Source: Andrena cerasifolii (Eukaryota; Arthropoda; Insecta; Hymenoptera; Andrenidae). From it: a stretch of 64,000 nucleotides of DNA. The stretch is taken from the NCBI RefSeq assembly GCF_050908995.1, contig NC_135133.1:8846001-8910000 (forward strand). The letters are read 5' to 3'. The position numbers and the translations under genes are program-made. The stretch's first letter is position 1, and each line of letters begins with the position of its first letter. The notes beneath the pieces were generated by a model that was given only the letters and a program-made list of their open reading frames with translations, was not told the origin of the DNA and did no database searches. This document shows positions 26,501-33,194 of the stretch, in pieces.

Positions 26501-29500
26501 ATGAAAGGGTAGCTAATTAACACATAGTGTTTCGATTTTTGTATATAGAAATCGAATAGGTATCTTTGCCGCTAGGGCCGTTTAATAGAGTTTTATGAAG
26601 CGTGACTCAGATTTTATTTATTGATTGCTCGGTTGTATCACTTTTCTGTAAGTGGAACGACGTTATCCTCGAACAGAGCAGCGTAAAAATCAATAAGGGG
26701 TAGCTACCTTGGTGGCCGACCAACCATCGACGTTGACTGCCTTCTCAGCTGAGCTTTCCCTTGCCTGATAGGACTCATATCCCTTTTATCGACGTTCCTG
26801 TCTGGACTCAGATGGCTCTTCGAGTCGCGACGCCTCGGATAAGAGGCGGAATCAGGACTCAGCGAATCCCTGCGAGCTCTGCGACCTTCGAACAACGAAA
26901 GTACAAGAATTTCGTATGATGCTTATAAAATATACATCTTGTAGTAGGAATCCGACGTACAGAGGGAGCAACGGTTGTGGAAGTAGATGATAGGAGGGAG
27001 CGGAAATTGATGGAACTGAAATGGGCTTTTCATGGAAATTTATAGTTAAGGGTACATTCTCGTGCAGTCCCTTCAAATGTTTAGGATTTTTTTAAAGAGA
27101 ACTATAACACACAGAGTAAAAAGTCTTTTTGGTATAGATTTACAGATATTTTAAGATGATAAAAATGATATTTATATTTTTACTTTTGTTCGATGTCACC
27201 TTGAATAAATAATTGTAACCAGACGGTGATAAAAAACATCTTAAATCTATTTACTCATGATGACATCGGAGAAAAAAACAATCAAAATTTTGTTATCCTC
27301 TTAAAATACTGTTTACCTTATCTGTTACAGTTTTCTTTAAAAAAAAATCGTAAATTTTTTAAAGTATTCAATGTACCCTTAAGCTTTAGTTCTGTGTGTT
27401 TCAGCGTATAGGTACATTTGTTATTTTACTTTGTGGAGGTTCTGAAATTGGTGCATGGTAGTCAATTGTACCTCCGTCATCAGGATCGGGTGACAACGTC
27501 GGCTGACTTCCGCGACGTCCAGCAGGTGGCATGGATTCGTCGATCGCTGCTGGTTGTCGTATTAATCTTGACAATTTATTCGGGGAGGTTTCCTTTCCTT
27601 TGTAGTAACACTTTAACAGAAGCATTAGGTTGAAATTGTAACGTGTTCATGGCAGGATCGCTGAAAGCACTTAAGGACTGACCATTTACAGACTGTTACT
27701 ACTTGATTTACCTTTCTCAATCAAATAGTGACAGTTTCTGTAGTTACAGATGTTCATACTCATTTCCAGTTGCACTCTCTGGCCAATGGTTTTTTACGTT
27801 GCCACTGCAAACGGAATCGTTCGGTACATCTACCTCGCGTCTGACCTCATCAGACCGATACTACTGCAGGTTTCTTATAATACATGTTCTAACAATATTT
27901 TCGAAGTTGTATGCTACAAGTGGGTTTAGTTACTATGCCTAGATCGTGTATGATCACACAAACAATTACTAATTTTAATTTTTATACTTTCTCTAACAGT
28001 TTCGCCCCTCTTCATTTACAAAACTTAGTAACCTTGGGGGCACATTTGTTTCAGGAGAGAAAACTATACTATTTTAAACTGTATCACACTAATCTCGCCA
28101 TTTGACAACATGCACATTACAAAATAATTTACATATGTACGTCCTTCCCTTCTCTTATATATCTTGAGGCCCCTTTGGAATCAATATTTGTTCAACGGTG
28201 TTTGCATTAAAACAGTCTATTTGACTCCACTCCTATTCACCCATAACTTCAAGTAACAACTCCAAACTGCCTCGACCATCCCAAAGCAAAGTTTACCCTC
28301 ACCAATGCTGCTTCTCAACTATCCCACCCTATTTTATCCACTCCCTTCCCTTTCACCAGCAACTTATAGTAATACCTCCAAAGTACCCTCAACCATTCCA
28401 AAGGAAAAATTACTATTACCAGTGCTAATTCTCAACTATTTCACCCTACTTCATCTATTCCCTTCCCTTCCACTTGCAATCCATACCAACCACTTCAAAC
28501 GTACCCTCCTTTGAAGGTGGAATCGTTATTCCAAAGCAAAAATTACTATAATCGAAGCTAATTCTCATCTATTCCTATCTCACTTTCAAACCAAAAGGTT
28601 CAACGCCCATGAAACTCTTCAACATATCCTACCTGAGTAGTGGAGTCCCTTCTGGTGGTAAGCAATGGATGCATGGCTGTATTGACGCTCGGTGAGCCAA
28701 CGGGGCTGGAGCTGCCGGAAGTGGATGATCCGGGAAGCGGAAGGCTGCTAGCGGCAGTCGGTGAGACCGTCGGTGGTGTCACCGATGACATGATAATAGT
28801 AGGGGGTGTGATGGATGCGTCCAAAGTTAGATTCTTGCTGTCTGTGGCAGTCTTCATGTCCACTGTCAACAAGTACGACGTTGCCACCATCGTAGTCGAC
28901 GTGGAGATCGTCGCCGTGGTCTTTGAATCGGCGGTCGTTGGAACTGGTGCCTTGCCATCGATCAAGAGCGAAGTGCTGGCTGTCGTCGTGGGTGTCACTG
29001 CTTTAGTGTCGGCTGTAGAGCTCGGTTGAGTCTTCGTCTCGACGCTGCTCGATCTGTCGCTTTTGTCCATCGAATTTCGTGTGTCCATGTGATCTCTGCA
29101 ATAGAATGTCGTCGGGTATACGTTGTTTAAAAAGAGAGGCGTGATCGTGGACCTTGTTTCGTAACGGTTTTTCGTTTATTCGAGTGAAGCTTCTAAGGGG
29201 TGGTAAGGGGGTGAAACTAAGATCAAATTTGAGATCGTGTTATGTGGGTCGTGATTACGTTTCGATATTATTGGAACACTGCTTCTGGCAACAGAGCATA
29301 GAATTGCAAAGGTGTGTGCACAAGTTGACCGACAAGGGATGTTCGACAACCCGAAAATTCAGAAGAATTTGAAACTTTGCAGAAATGTAGTTCAAGCGTC
29401 GTTTATAACGAAATTGTGAGTTTTCATATTTTTATTAAGAGATATTGAAAAAAATGGTTCATTCAATGTTTTACTGCAATATAGCGATAAACAATTCTCG

Positions 29501-32500
29501 AACACAAGGGTGGTGTGGATTAACTTTTAAAAAATTCATTGCTTTGGAAAATTCCTTATCTCGATATTGTAGGATATCAACACCCATAGCACGCTGAATT
29601 AAACTTCTTTTCGATACCTTTTACGGTCTCACAGATGTTTCACACATGTGTTGTTCATCCCTAGGACCGTTTCATTGCCGAAACAAGAAATAGTTACGTT
29701 GTAACATCACTTGAACTATATTTCTGCAAAGCTCCAAACTTTTTCAAACTTTCGAGTTACCAAACATCCCTTGTGACTCTCTGTTTTCGCCTTTCCCCAT
29801 TAACTCATCCACGATGAGAAAATCGAAAACTAATTTTCTCCAAAGTTGTTACAGTAATAATTACAGAAAAAAAAGAAGTCATCTTGCGGTACGCCTTCAT
29901 CCCCAAACGAGAGACTTACAAATTTCTCTGATGGCATTGAGTAGTCCCATATTTTGAAATAATATCGTTCAATTTCAAACTCAATAAGCTCAGCTCTAAC
30001 GATACACACCAAACCAACCAGCGATTCCTTTCAACTCATGCAGAATTGCATTAATTGTGACACATTCGCGTTCGCAAGCTTCAAAGCAGAGGAGGCTAAT
30101 CTTAAATCAGAATTCTGTCCTTTGGAAGCGGGGCCTCGGTCGAGGACAGGCCATTATGCATGCCGTGGCCGAAATTACAGGCTCGAGTCCAATTGTCAGC
30201 GCGCCATTATGTACCTGACAGCACTGCTGGCCGTGCTATCGATGCTGGAAGCGCTCGGTCTTTGATCGCTCCTGTAACATTTTGTAGGCGTCACCACGGT
30301 CCCGTCCATTGACTGCTGTGATTGTCTACGCCTGTGATGACGGCAATTGTGCTTCCGTTCGCCGGGGCTCGGAGTCTGCCCAGCGATCACAGAGTCTCTC
30401 CTGTGCTTCGCGCTCTCGCCAGAGCCGCGCCTCGAGCTCCTCGAATCTCCGGAATCTGCAAGAAGTTCCACGAGGTCAGAACACAGAGCTCCCAGAAATA
30501 GAACACCCCTGTCACGACCATTTTTCAAAGTAATTGCTTCGTGAGTGCGTTCATTGATAGAAAACTGAGATCGAGGACGTTACTTTTAGATAGAGGATTC
30601 AATTCGATAGAAATAGAACAAATCAGTGCTGTTAAATTCATTTTGAATCTCGGGAAGAAGTAAAATACTTGGGAAATTCGATTTAATAACACATTAGGAA
30701 ATTAGATTACAATGGGCTGAGACTTTTTTTCATCAAAAGGGTGCATTTTTATATATTTGTTTTTGGTTAATTATGACTCGACTATGCTTTGTATTTTTCA
30801 CAAGAACCCCTGATATTTTATTTGCGTTTAACACTTTGTTTCACCTCTCTGGATACTAAATCACAATTTCATTGTTTGTCAGTATCGAATTATAATGCAC
30901 GTACAGGAAAATAATGCTAGCCAGTAACAAGCAGTATCATCGACTATTGTTACATCATTCTGGTAACCAATTTAATTGTTCCTAATTACGATCGATTTGC
31001 ATTCGTACAGGCAGCCTGCAGAACTGGGTTAGGAAGTAAAATCTACAGATTCTAAATAATCAAGCGTTCTATACCCCTATCACGCATCCACGTCCATTCA
31101 CGTAGCTACAGCAGACAATTAATTATTACTATATTACCTCCCATTCCAGAAATATCAAAGGATTAAATGATCATTTCTGCTGAAACCATCATTTCCCCTA
31201 TTCGCCACAAAGTTTCCTTTCGAACTACCCTAGAGAACGGTTTTCACAACGTACCTGGACGAGGGGTGGGTGAAATGACCTTGGGTGCTGGCAGCGACTG
31301 CGGTGTCGAGTCCCTTTTGCTCCACAATTTGGCGATGTCGTTCTTCAGGTCGCTGATAGCCGAGTCCCTTCGCGATTTCGTGGACGCCTGGCTTCTGATC
31401 CCGCTGTCTACGGAGCTTTCGCGTCGCTTGCGAAGTCTCTCCAGGTGGCTGGCGTCCGTCGTCGTCTGCCTGGACCAGGGCAAGGATTTCGCGATGTCCG
31501 CCAGCGTCTCCCGACGGCAGAGCTTGTTCGCGCGAGTGCTCTTCGCGGAAGCGCCGCCGCTCCATTCCCTCAGGATGTCCGTCAGCTGGGCCAAGCTGGA
31601 CCGTCGACGGCGCGTGTTCGTCGGGGACGACTCCTGGGTCTCGTTCGGCGAGATCTGCGTCGCGGAATCGCGCCTTCCAGTTCCTGGGGAAGATCGTTTT
31701 AGGTGAATAGACTTTTATGTACTTTGCGGGGAGTATTAAAGTCGAGGGTTCATCGTGAAGTTGGTTTGGAAGTGAGAAATGAAAGTAAACGCCAACGGGG
31801 GAAGGAAGTGTGGTTCAGAGTATGGATGGTGATCTATTTTGATTCGCCTTTTCTTACTGCATAAGGGTGGGGTTCGCGTGAACCTATGAATTAACTTGTG
31901 GTTCCATTAGCCAATTAGTGAACCCATTATACAAATAGAAAACCCGTCACACAACTGGTGAGCCCATCATCCAATTAGTGAACCCATCAGGCAACTAGTG
32001 ATTACATTACCGAATTAGTGAACCCATTATCCAAATAGGGAATCCATCACACAACTGGTGAGCCCATCATCCAATTAGTGAACCCATCGGCTAACTAGTG
32101 ATGCCATTATCCAAATAGCGAATGCATCAGTCAACTACTGATTCCATTACCCAATTAATGAACCTATTATCCATCGCACAACTGGTGAATCCATCATCCA
32201 ATTAATGAACCTATCAGCCAGCTAGTGATTACATTACCCAATTAGTAAACTTATCATCCAAATAGTGAATCCATCACACAATTAGTGAGCCCACCACTCA
32301 GCTAGTAAACCTATCACCCAACTAGTGAACCCATCAACTAATGAACTCAACTACCACACATCGTGCTGCGCCCTCGATCTTCACGATAACTCTTCATGGT
32401 CGGACAACACACCCTCTGCAAAGAAGACAGTGTTCACTAAACCGAAGATCCTTACCTAGTCGTTGCTTCAACGTGGACTCCTCCACCTGTTGCCGCATCA

Positions 32501-32592
32501 GGTCGTCCCATCCATTCCCTCCCTGCCATATCAGCCCGACCTGATGGCTCAGGATCGGCAGGTTGCACACGAAGCAGATCGCTGTCATGGTC
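125..32592 (-). CDS. Rapgap1: Rap1 GTPase-activating protein with a LIM-type region (13 exons, 3' end outside window)
   Basis: The product should accelerate GTP hydrolysis by Rap1, so acting on adhesion and junction signalling (family knowledge). The gene is split over 13 exons, listed separately. Splice phases agree at every junction: the overhangs run 1/2, 1/2, 2/1, 0/0, 1/2, 2/1, 0/0, 1/2, 2/1, 1/2, 2/1 and 0/0, which makes one continuous frame of about 1,092 codons. Residues 1-630 are low-complexity and rich in Ser, Thr and Arg. Residues 630-721 carry a LIM-type zinc-binding region. Residues 722-1092 match the Rap-GAP domain (GYWIE, GTEHWNYF, GVIYVREGQ, MFHVST, QRKRHIGND). The rest of the domain and the C-terminus lie left of position 1. 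The start is the first ATG in the rightmost recognised exon, and further 5' exons are possible. The direct join 25842|10345 is supported by phase only, across 15.5 kb, so an additional exon there cannot be excluded. Confidence 0.85.
360..994 (-). other. Intron of the Rap1GAP gene
   Basis: This 635-nt phase-0 intron lies between AAAAG|GTAGAA (donor at 995/994) and CACAG|CTCC (acceptor). It is AT-rich with several homopolymer T tracts. I see no gene, repeat or regulatory site in it. Confidence 0.85.
995..1391 (-). CDS. Rapgap1: Rap1GAP exon: core of the Rap-GAP domain
   Basis: The acceptor is CTCCTAG|G and the first base completes an Arg codon (AG|G). The exon then has 132 complete codons and ends at CAAAAG|GTAGAA. 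The translation YNREEVV...KSELKVGVIYVREGQ...SPLFEEFLQ...GGLDTIHDLTG...MFHVSTMLPYE matches the conserved centre of Rap1GAP, including the strand and helix that precede the catalytic loop. The family sequence normally continues from this LPY segment into QLQRKRHIGND, which is exactly what the next exon encodes, so the exon order is secure. This is among the strongest coding signals in the window. Confidence 0.95.
1893..2094. mobile_element. Short TA-flanked MITE (mariner-type ends)
   Basis: The left end reads TA-CAGGGTGTTCAG and the right end, reverse-complemented, reads TA-CAGGGTAGTTCA. These are imperfect terminal inverted repeats of about 14 bp, flanked on both sides by TA as expected for a Tc1/mariner-type insertion. 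The element is 202 bp and has no coding capacity. Family assignment rests on the ends and target site only. Confidence 0.55.
2181..2584. mobile_element. TTAA-flanked foldback element beside a splice donor
   Basis: The two halves form long inverted repeats. Both ends begin GGGGGTAGTCTCA and the arms stay alignable for about 190 bp to a short centre around 2345-2405, with the shared motif CCCTATAAAGATATAAT. The right flank is TTAA and the left flank TGAA, a one-base decay of the same target site. No transposase is encoded. TTAA specificity suggests piggyBac-type mobilisation, but the GGG termini differ from the usual CCC start, so the superfamily is uncertain. Confidence 0.75.
2593..3073 (-). 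CDS. Rapgap1: Rap1GAP exon: N-terminal part of the Rap-GAP region
   Basis: The acceptor is TTTACAG|AC; two bases complete an Asp codon and the exon ends with two bases at GACAG|GTATTT. The translation opens EICKEFPHHLVPTPGYWIECS, which corresponds to the GYWIE segment at the start of the Rap1GAP fold. An acidic insert (EENEVDTDEVQRKK) follows, then YFYGTEHWNYFTTDEDLGPVIL, the family's dimerisation-side motif. The donor lacks the usual +5 G (GTATTT), and a foldback transposon begins 8 nt into the intron. Confidence 0.93.
3074..6974 (-). other. Intron of the Rap1GAP gene
   Basis: This 3.9-kb intron separates the LIM-region exon from the Rap-GAP exons. It contains a GC-richer stretch at about 3950-4750 with overlapping open frames on both strands but no recognisable protein, and a hAT-like MITE at 5549-5756. 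I see nothing else. Confidence 0.8.
5549..5756. mobile_element. hAT-like MITE
   Basis: The left end is CAGTGGCGGATTTAA and the right end, reverse-complemented, is CAGCGGCGGATTTAAGG. These are matching terminal inverted repeats of about 15 bp of the hAT type (CAG...GCG). The 8-bp flanks GTCAACGC (5541-5548) and GTTAACAC (5757-5764) agree at six of eight positions, consistent with a decayed 8-bp target duplication. The element is 208 bp and non-coding. Confidence 0.72.
6975..7147 (-). CDS. Rapgap1: Rap1GAP exon: end of the LIM region and linker
   Basis: The acceptor is CCTACAG|G and the first base completes Arg. The exon ends with one base at CTCAG|GTAGGA. It encodes FKNQILCDLHFADVAL, which supplies the last two zinc ligands of the LIM domain (Cys at 7126-7128 and His at 7117-7119). 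A basic, proline-containing linker follows (FMQQLRSFKPQ, ARRKSSTTLIFPLPPQACS), leading straight into the Rap-GAP exon. ARRKSS is another basophilic kinase-type site. An ATG in this exon (ALMEC) could act as an internal start in a shorter isoform, but nothing here shows that it is used. Confidence 0.9.
7268..7702 (-). pseudogene. nad1: NUMT: degraded mitochondrial nad1 fragment
   Basis: Read on the minus strand in the invertebrate mitochondrial code (ATA Met, TGA Trp), this very AT-rich stretch gives HPLMIAGWTSNSNYSMLGVI, then a Tyr-Glu segment, then LIELNRIPFDLVEGGSELLS and GFNTMY. This order is typical of NADH dehydrogenase subunit 1 (the AGWSSNSNY and NRTPFDFxEGESELVSGFN regions). Several frame changes and stops are present, so it cannot work even under mitochondrial code. 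It is a nuclear copy lying in an intron in the same orientation as the host gene. The edges are approximate. Confidence 0.85.
9970..10060. repeat. Three-copy tandem repeat, period 27-30 bp
   Basis: Units begin AAATGCCATTT at 9970 and 10000 and AAATGCCGTTT at 10028. Each ends in a pyrimidine run followed by TAAAAG, and a partial fourth unit starts at 10055. It lies in the intron just downstream of the first LIM-region exon. Confidence 0.75.
10243..10345 (-). CDS. Rapgap1: Rap1GAP exon: central LIM zinc-binding segment
   Basis: The acceptor is TTTCAAG|AT and the donor AGACG|GTGAGT, a near-ideal 5' splice site. Two bases complete Asp, then come PSPLYDNNHYHEECLKCNSC, GLNLTGPNHKRAR and a split Arg. 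The His-x2-Cys (10311-10313, 10302-10304) and Cys-x2-Cys (10293-10295, 10284-10286) are LIM ligands. With the next exon, the second finger reads C-x2-C-x20-C-x2-H, within LIM spacing. The opening Cys-x2-Cys of finger one should lie 5-11 residues upstream, but the exon that fits by phase (25842-25953) has none. Confidence 0.9.
14457..15106. mobile_element. 650-bp whole-length palindromic MITE, TA-flanked
   Basis: The left end is TA-CAGTGGGGGAGAAAAGTATTC and the right end, reverse-complemented, is TA-CAGTGGGGGACGAAAGTATT. The two halves align through almost their full ~320-bp length, for example in GTGTTTCGTCGTTTTGAAAA and in AATAGCGAAGAAAA. TA flanks and CAGTGGGGG ends are of Tc1/mariner type. 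No transposase frame is present. A diverged right-half copy lies at 62236-62492. Confidence 0.85.
17050..17530. repeat. Tandem triplication of a ~155-bp unit with (AAT)n
   Basis: Three successive copies begin TTTGTAATTAAAATGGGG near 17054, 17204 and 17358. Each continues through TTGAGATAYGGATT, CTCACGAATAGTATCTTAGA and an AT-rich (AAT)n segment to GAGAAACYCARTAATTGG. The (AAT)n part grows from a few units in copies 1 and 2 to about 57 bp (17453-17509) in copy 3. Confidence 0.9.
17453..17509. repeat. (AAT)n microsatellite
   Basis: This uninterrupted run of about 19 AAT/ATA units lies inside the third copy of the 155-bp repeat. Confidence 0.95.
18660..20400. repeat. Degenerate interspersed repeat family
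   Basis: A motif close to CAGTAGTACAACTCAATATT, followed by a CG-rich stretch and often TTCGCCCTCG, recurs at about 18759, 18911, 19087, 19184, 20230 and 20311. Between these, CCATAAACAGTA-like and ACATCCATCGAACC-like segments recur. Spacing is irregular (roughly 80-180 bp, with a gap from 19.3 to 20.15 kb). This looks like an old satellite or decayed tandem array; no coding sequence is evident. Confidence 0.55.
23370..24530. other. GC-rich, CpG-rich pocket
   Basis: This kilobase is much richer in G, C and CpG than its surroundings. Long open frames appear on both strands at the same place (for example 23369-23773 plus and 23428-23703 minus), as expected of low-stop GC-rich DNA. None shows a domain. 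It could be an alternative promoter or first-exon region for the downstream minus-strand exons, but no start site or splice chain can be shown. Confidence 0.35.
25842..25953 (-). CDS. Rapgap1: Rap1GAP N-terminal exon (RRDS motif)
   Basis: The acceptor is TTTAATAG|GTT (phase 0) and the donor ACTG|GTGAGT, leaving one base. It encodes VQRHRGRRDSSAQITDGTFA followed by a Ser/Thr-rich tail ending SSTQT. It shares the RRDS motif and style of the neighbouring exons, and its ends fit both neighbours by phase. Joined directly to 10345 the codon becomes GAT (Asp). No domain is recognised. Confidence 0.82.
26081..26291 (-). CDS. Rapgap1: Rap1GAP N-terminal exon (two RRQS motifs)
   Basis: The acceptor is CGTTTCAG|G (one base completing Arg) and the donor GAGGCG|GTTAGT in phase 0. 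The frame reads SPDSSSCSSRDQSPCACTSS, then ATGEILIARGFRRQSTTEET and NYRRQSSQSEEA. A second open frame overlaps it, but only this one fits the phases of both neighbouring exons and keeps the RRxS motif. Low complexity, no domain. Confidence 0.82.
26292..26707 (-). other. Intron of the Rap1GAP gene
   Basis: This 416-nt phase-2 intron lies between CCAAG|GTAGCT and TTTCAG|GTCG. No repeats or other features were seen. Confidence 0.8.
26708..26885 (-). CDS. Rapgap1: Rap1GAP N-terminal exon (SPD and RRDS/RRQS motifs)
   Basis: The acceptor is TTCGAAG|GT (two bases) and the donor CCACCAAG|GTAGCT (two bases left). The translation reads RRARRDSLSPDSASYPRRRD, then SHLSPDRN, KRDMSPIR and LRRQSTSMVGRPPR. 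The dense mix of basophilic (RRxS) and proline-directed (SP) sites suggests a regulated, disordered segment. The acceptor was chosen because it restores GGT (Gly) with the preceding exon. Two other AG sites lie within 16 nt. Confidence 0.84.
26886..27471 (-). other. Intron of the Rap1GAP gene with TTAA foldback
   Basis: This 586-nt intron is more than half occupied by the foldback element 27050-27378. The rest shows nothing notable. Confidence 0.8.
27050..27378. mobile_element. TTAA-flanked foldback element, 329 bp
   Basis: Both ends read TTAA-GGGTACATT, with exact TTAA flanks at 27046-27049 and 27379-27382. The arms align further inward (GATTTTTTTTAAAGARAACT, then TAACA). It belongs to the same structural class as 2181-2584 and 60943-61556, all with GGG next to TTAA. 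Non-coding. Confidence 0.8.
27472..27592 (-). CDS. Rapgap1: Rap1GAP N-terminal exon (RRGS motif)
   Basis: The donor is GACGGAG|GTACAA with one base over, which joins GT of the next exon as Gly. It encodes ETSPNKLSRLIRQPAAIDES, then MPPAGRRGSQPTLSPDPDDG. The start is less certain than the end: phase 0 is required by the preceding exon, and GAAAG|GAA at 27592 fits. TTAAAG|TGT at 27610 would also fit and add six residues. Confidence 0.75.
27593..28632 (-). other. Intron of the Rap1GAP gene with ~120-bp repeats
   Basis: This 1,040-nt intron has an AT-rich first part without features and an imperfect tandem repeat at about 28218-28580, described separately. Confidence 0.75.
28218..28580. repeat. 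Imperfect tandem repeat, period ~117-133 bp
   Basis: CCAAAGCAAAGTTTACC (28282), CCAAAGGAAAAATTACTA (28398) and CCAAAGCAAAAATTACTA (28531) each lead into a GCT-ATTCTCAACTAT-like segment, then CACCCTA and ATCCACTCCCTTCC-like sequence. A partial unit precedes them near 28218. The array is pyrimidine-rich on the plus strand and lies about 50 bp from the next exon's donor. Confidence 0.75.
28633..29095 (-). CDS. Rapgap1: Rap1GAP N-terminal exon (Thr/Ser/Pro-rich)
   Basis: The acceptor is TATTGCAG|A (one base completing Arg) and the donor ACTCAG|GTAGGA in phase 0. At 463 nt it is the longest N-terminal exon. It encodes HMDTRNSMDKSDRSSSVETK, then a long Thr/Ser/Pro/Ala/Val low-complexity stretch, then HPLLTTRRDSTTQ. 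The run would be taken as a disordered linker. An internal Met (MDTRNS) could start an isoform, but nothing proves it. An antisense open frame at 28640-29029 is a shadow of this exon. Confidence 0.85.
29096..30214 (-). other. Intron of the Rap1GAP gene with an ACAAGGGA foldback
   Basis: This 1,119-nt intron lies between GTCAG|GTACAT and TTGCAG|AGAT. It is largely a 443-bp foldback (29332-29774). The remaining 29800-30200 shows nothing recognisable. Confidence 0.8.
29332..29774. mobile_element. Foldback element with ACAAGGGATGTT ends
   Basis: The left end is ACAAGGGATGTTCGACAACC and the right end, reverse-complemented, is ACAAGGGATGTTTGGTAAC. The arms continue through TTTGCAGAAATRTAGTTCAA for roughly 90 bp and further with decay. 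Its terminal sequence resembles the element at 33195-33624, suggesting one family. No target duplication is certain and no coding frame is present. Confidence 0.72.
30215..30455 (-). CDS. Rapgap1: Rap1GAP N-terminal exon (RRGS, RRDS, RRQS motifs)
   Basis: The acceptor is CTTCTTGCAG|AT (two bases completing Asp) and the donor GCTGTCAG|GTACAT (two bases over). The translation reads SGDSRSSRRGSGESAKHRRD, then SVIAGQTPSPGERKHNCRHH, RRRQSQQSMDGTVVTPTK and a Ser-rich end ASSIDSTASSAV. Three basophilic sites lie in about 50 residues. The acceptor's pyrimidine tract and phase make this a firm exon. Confidence 0.87.
30456..31254 (-). other. Intron of the Rap1GAP gene
   Basis: This 799-nt intron, with donor CCAG|GTACGT, is AT-rich. 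I see no repeat, gene or site in it. Confidence 0.8.
31255..31683 (-). CDS. Rapgap1: Rap1GAP N-terminal exon (six basophilic motifs, helix-like segment)
   Basis: The acceptor is TTCCCCAG|GA (two bases completing Gly) and the donor CGTCCAG|GTACGT (one base over). It encodes TGRRDSATQISPNETQESSP, then RRRRSSLAQLTDILREWSGG, CRRETLADIAKSLPWSR, ERLRKRRESSVDSGIRSQAS and KSRRDSAISDLKNDIAKLW. The pieces AQLTDILREW and LADIAKSLPW look like short amphipathic helices spaced by kinase-type sites. It is GC-rich compared with its introns. No known domain. Confidence 0.87.
31684..32455 (-). other. Intron of the Rap1GAP gene filled by a minisatellite
   Basis: This 772-nt intron, with donor ACTAG|GTAAGG, consists for more than half of its length of a 20-bp tandem repeat (about 31882-32345). 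Confidence 0.8.
31882..32345. repeat. 20-bp minisatellite with 100-bp higher-order period
   Basis: About 22 units of the type AACCCATCATCCAATTAGTG follow one another. Variant units repeat in the same order every five units: the segment from CACAACTGGTGAGCCCATCA through the following unit at 31941-32000 returns at 32041-32100, exactly 100 bp on. One unit near 32165 carries a deletion. The array is intronic and ends about 110 bp from the donor of the first recognised exon. Confidence 0.92.
32456..32592 (-). CDS. Rapgap1: Rap1GAP first recognised coding exon (start codon)
   Basis: An acceptor-like CCGTTTCAG precedes 32592, and the donor is CGACTAG|GTAAGG with one base over. The first in-frame ATG (32586-32588) gives MTAICFVCNLPILSHQ, then VGLIWQGG, then WDDLMRQQVEESTLKQRL, joining GTGRRDS of the next exon. 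Another frame is longer in the unspliced sequence but fails the splice phase and runs into the donor. The frame stays open upstream of this ATG, so it may be an internal Met with more 5' exons. CFVC looks like half of a zinc site, but no partner ligands follow. Confidence 0.65.
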
Positions 32593-33194
32593 CTGAAACG
32601 GGAACACTCGGTCTCGGCTTGAGCAGGCAAACAGAATCGGGCATACCGACCTTTCGTCATTCAACGAGGGTCTAACTCAACGTAAAGGGAAAGGGTGCAT
32701 GTTCCAACGGGCAGAGACACGTGATACCAGGCCATGCCAAAACAGTAGCGACTAGAAGGGTGACGTTTCGTCGAAGTCGTGGTTTCATGGCTACCCTCTA
32801 CCGTTTCACTAGGATCTTACCATGCTCGGGTGCAGACCGCGAAGAAAGGCGAAGGATGAAGCAAGATCAAATTCACTCTGAAACTACGTTCACGACTCTA
32901 CTTGGCGAGCCTTGCACGCGTTTGCGCGGCAAACACGGGGCGTTGATGCTCGCCGGAGACTGTTCTCAGGATCAACTTCGCGTCTGACGTTTATGAGAAA
33001 ACTTTCTGCCATCTACACGCTCGTCTCTGATCTCTTTTGGCATCTGGCGCGTAGATGCATAGATAGGCTTTTAGAATATTGACACTTACACAATTCTACC
33101 GTTTCAATTTGCTCTTTATTACCGTTTAATGGATTGATAGGGGTCTGCGGGAACGTCCACGTGGTTGCAGGAAAATTTTATGCGTCAATAACTT

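Noticed and set aside
28640..29029. 129-codon plus-strand open frame
   Set aside because: It is the antisense shadow of exon 28633-29095.
31167..31706. 179-codon plus-strand open frame
   Set aside because: It is the antisense shadow of exon 31255-31683, whose own frame carries the repeated kinase motifs and matching splice sites.
32452..32664. Longer alternative minus-strand frame over the first exon
   Set aside because: It does not match the splice phase of the next exon and reads into the stop at the donor, whereas the MTAICFVC frame joins correctly.
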